The notes under the pieces were generated by a model, which searched no databases, had not been told where the DNA came from, and worked only from the letters and a program-made list of their open reading frames with translations. Below, piece after piece: positions 62,236 to 64,000 of a stretch of DNA of 64,000 bases. A program made the position numbers and the translations under genes. The DNA comes from Phormidium tanganyikae FI6-MK23 (GTDB lineage: Bacteria; Cyanobacteriota; Cyanobacteriia; Leptolyngbyales; Leptolyngbyaceae): contig JAHHHU010000001.1 of the NCBI GenBank assembly GCA_019359175.1, positions 372,001 through 436,000 on the forward strand, given 5' to 3'. How positions within the stretch are numbered: position 1 is the first letter of the stretch; the number at the start of each line of letters is the position of its first letter.

Positions 62236-62804
62236 GTTGGGCGAATCTTCTCGATTTCGGATTTCATCTTCGATAGGTCAACAAAGCGATCGCAGACATT
62301 GATCAAACTATCACTCGTCATCGTTGGTAAGCTAACCACTTCAGTTTGAACGCCACGATATGAGACATGATCGATCGCATAGGTTAGATCACCTGTGCCG
62401 CTGAGCAAAATGATTCTGTCGCAGTGTTCAGAAAGGGTCAGCATATCGACTGCCATTTCGATGTTCAAATCTGCTTTTTTAGAGCCGTCTGGATGTTGAA
62501 TTAAGTCTTTGCTAACGACTCGATATCCGTTGTGGCGCATCCATAAGAGAAAGCGCTGTTGCTTCTCATTGGTGCGATCGACTCCGGTATAGAAGTAAGC
62601 GCGAACCAGCGATCGATCTTTGGTTAAACATTGCAACAACCGCGTATAGTCAATCTCCAATCCAAGCTGCATCGCTGCATAAAACAAGTTCGCGCCATCG
62701 ATCAAGATAACGACTCGTTCAGTGTGAGCAGTTGAAAACGGCGAAACGGTTGTGAACGGCGAACGGGTCTGCGGAGCTTGGGTCGATCGTGAAATTAATT
62801 GCAT
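62214..62804 (-). CDS. NYN-domain protein, LabA/PIN-like
   Basis: A 196-residue NYN-domain protein (PIN-like ribonuclease fold). Residues about 30-170 hold VVILIDGANLFYAAMQLGL, the acidic ADLNIEMAVDMLTL and ILLSGTGDLTYAIDHV, which place four acidic metal-binding residues. LabA-type members influence circadian output in Synechococcus; whether this one does is unknown. The start is ATG at 62804, with GTG at 62813 possible. Its stop lies inside the ABC exporter gene. Confidence 0.9.
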   Translation of the reverse strand: MQLISRSTQAPQTRSPFTTVSPFSTAHTERVVILIDGANLFYAAMQLGLEIDYTRLLQCLTKDRSLVRAYFYTGVDRTNEKQQRFLLWMRHNGYRVVSKDLIQHPDGSKKADLNIEMAVDMLTLSEHCDRIILLSGTGDLTYAIDHVSYRGVQTEVVSLPTMTSDSLINVCDRFVDLSKMKSEIEKIRPTQARIPD

Positions 62805-62813
62805 TTGAACCAC

Positions 62814-63168
62814 TTCTGTAAAGGATAGAGATTACATTGGCATTAAGAAAATAAAATCGTGCTTTGATACTCCGAAGCTTAGCACTCGTCCGCAAGTCAA
62901 AAAGGTAGAGGGGTCTTGCAAGCCTTTAATAGTTTTTATATTCCTTAATACTTTCTTTAGATTTAACCTGATCTTTCTTCTTTTTGCTAAGTGAATTCAG
63001 AAGGAATAAACAATTCTTAGTATTTGTTAATTTTATTACTAAAAAATAAGGGCGATCGGGAAATGAACGATCGATTTTCGGGTTAATTTTCAACCAGCCT
63101 GTTTCTTCAGAGAGACGAGAACAATTTTAGATAACGGCAGGATTTGCACTACTGTTGTTGAGGATAGA
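62814..63168. other. 355-bp AT-rich non-coding region
   Basis: Between divergent genes. The stretch 62931-63060 is markedly AT-rich with T- and A-runs. No RNA gene or repeat is recognised. It should contain the promoters for both the NYN gene and the epimerase-like gene. Confidence 0.5.
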
Positions 63169-64000
63169 GTGTTGCGCCAGGATTTTGAACTTTTGCAAAC
63201 AACAGAGATTACGTTAGAGAATTCAGAGATTGCAATCGTGATTCGTCCCGATTTGGGTGGTCGCATCGATCGCTTATTCGACAAACGCACTGAACACGAT
63301 TGGATCTGGCATCCCCCGCAGTATGATCCGACTCAATCAAGAGCGATCGAGCTTGGCGAATCGTTCGATCGACATTGGACAGGCGGCTGGGATGAGATTT
63401 TCCCGAATGATGCCGAAGGCGAGTTTCAAGGACGACAACTCGTGGATCATGGGGAATTCTGGTCGCAATCTTGGAACGTTTTAGAACAGGGGCAATCTAG
63501 CCTAAAACTTGGCTTAACTTGTCAAACTGTTCCCGTAAAAGTTGAGAAAACAATCCGAATCGAAAATGCTCAAGTCGAATTATGCTATACGTTTCAGAAT
63601 CTCTCAGATCAGCCCGTTTCGTTTTTGTTCAAACAACACGCTGCAATCGCGATCGAGTCCGGTGATGAAATCATTCTTCCAAAGTGCGACATCGAACCCG
63701 CTTTTCTTGAATTTAGCCGGATCATCGGACAGCCTGGAAAAACGAAGTTTCCAACCGCGATCGACAAAAACGGCGAAGTCGTTTGGCTCGATCGAACTCC
63801 CGCGAGATCGCAGCTACAAGAGTTTTACTACAGTTCTGGATTAGCGATTGGGCAATGTGGCGTAAGAAATCCGCGATCGCGTTCCACCCTGATGATGAAT
63901 TTTAACTTAAATGAATTTCCCTACGTTTGGATTTTCCAGAGTTACGGCGGATGGAACGATTATTATGTACTTGTGATGGAACCTTGTACAACGATGCCTT
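63169..64000 (+). CDS. aldose 1-epimerase-like protein (3' end outside window)
   Basis: Open reading frame still open at the window end, 277 codons visible. The protein belongs to the galactose mutarotase-like fold: IVIRPDLGGRIDRLFDKRT, W-H-P-P segment, GGWDEIFPND, DHGEFWSQSW, FLFKQHAAI and YVWIFQSYGGW. The start is GTG at 63169, with GAGGA four bases upstream; TTG at 63172 is another possibility. It may act on sugars or be a non-enzymatic relative; the catalytic His/Glu pair would be His in DHGEFW and a Glu beyond the visible part. Confidence 0.85.
   Translation, partial: MLRQDFELLQTTEITLENSEIAIVIRPDLGGRIDRLFDKRTEHDWIWHPPQYDPTQSRAIELGESFDRHWTGGWDEIFPNDAEGEFQGRQLVDHGEFWSQSWNVLEQGQSSLKLGLTCQTVPVKVEKTIRIENAQVELCYTFQNLSDQPVSFLFKQHAAIAIESGDEIILPKCDIEPAFLEFSRIIGQPGKTKFPTAIDKNGEVVWLDRTPARSQLQEFYYSSGLAIGQCGVRNPRSRSTLMMNFNLNEFPYVWIFQSYGGWNDYYVLVMEPCTTMP

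Noticed and set aside
63090-63484. Two small open frames overlapping the start of the epimerase-like gene
   Set aside because: They are in other frames of a gene with clear family motifs and have no ribosome sites.

Overview
This 64 kb window is chromosomal DNA of a cyanobacterium, probably a filamentous Leptolyngbya-like lineage (genus inferred, not proven). The evidence is a very high density of the HIP1 octamer GCGATCGC, plus cyanobacterial marker genes: ndhH, a thylakoid-lumen TLP40/CYP38-type cyclophilin, a complex C (cytochrome b6f haem) assembly subunit, an SLH-OprB porin, the DUF2605/DUF2973 pair, a ferredoxin sulfite reductase and Calvin-cycle gap2. Most of the window is ordinary core genome in short operons on both strands. 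I saw no tRNA, rRNA, CRISPR array, prophage or intact transposase.

Layout. 0-11 kb: rpiA (cut by the window edge), porin, CIA30-gloA, a lone HicB-like gene, an alpha/beta hydrolase, three envelope-polysaccharide or glycolipid genes (HpsL-like, GT39, GT2-GtrA), a J-domain/TPR protein and hisZ. 11-24.5 kb: typA, an EVE protein, a phytoene/squalene synthase-like protein, a coiled-coil protein, thrS, DUF2605/DUF2973, a GTPase, an IscA/ErpA-type protein, hflX and an SDR. 24.5-30 kb: ktrA/ktrB potassium uptake, then a tight rhodanese-acyltransferase-glycosyltransferase operon, then a microbial rhodopsin gene. 30-37.5 kb: urea uptake cluster urtABCDE with ureG and a divergent AraC regulator. 37.5-47.4 kb: ndhH, small membrane and regulatory genes, aroC, accB-efp, cyclophilin, thiL, a DUF6883/DUF4926 pair and gap2. 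48-64 kb: murC-murB-ybaB, a HicBA module, a low-Mr phosphatase, sir, Uma2/UPF0175, rsmE, a TPR protein, PBP4, complex C assembly, a DUF4041/GIY-YIG protein, an ABC exporter, a NYN protein and a truncated aldose-epimerase-like gene.

Most interesting: the rhodopsin at 29326-30057 is bacteriorhodopsin/halorhodopsin-like. It keeps the Schiff-base lysine (K205) and counter-ion aspartate (D201), but its helix C motif is Thr-Ser-Leu. The cyanobacterial anion pumps I can recall have Thr-Ser-Asp, so this is a candidate light-driven anion pump or sensor of an unusual motif type. It lies 4 kb from potassium uptake genes and overlaps the urea transporter gene urtE tail to tail.

Non-coding structure is rich. 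One palindromic repeat family, with a cccctaaatccccc core, occurs four times. A separate repeat of about 107 bp occurs twice intact. A degenerate third copy of that repeat is split by a 92 bp inverted-repeat element with a perfect 10 bp target duplication. Two different repeats have landed inside the urt cluster. A 57-codon gene with a strong Shine-Dalgarno sequence (39257-39430, minus strand) is easily missed by length cut-offs.
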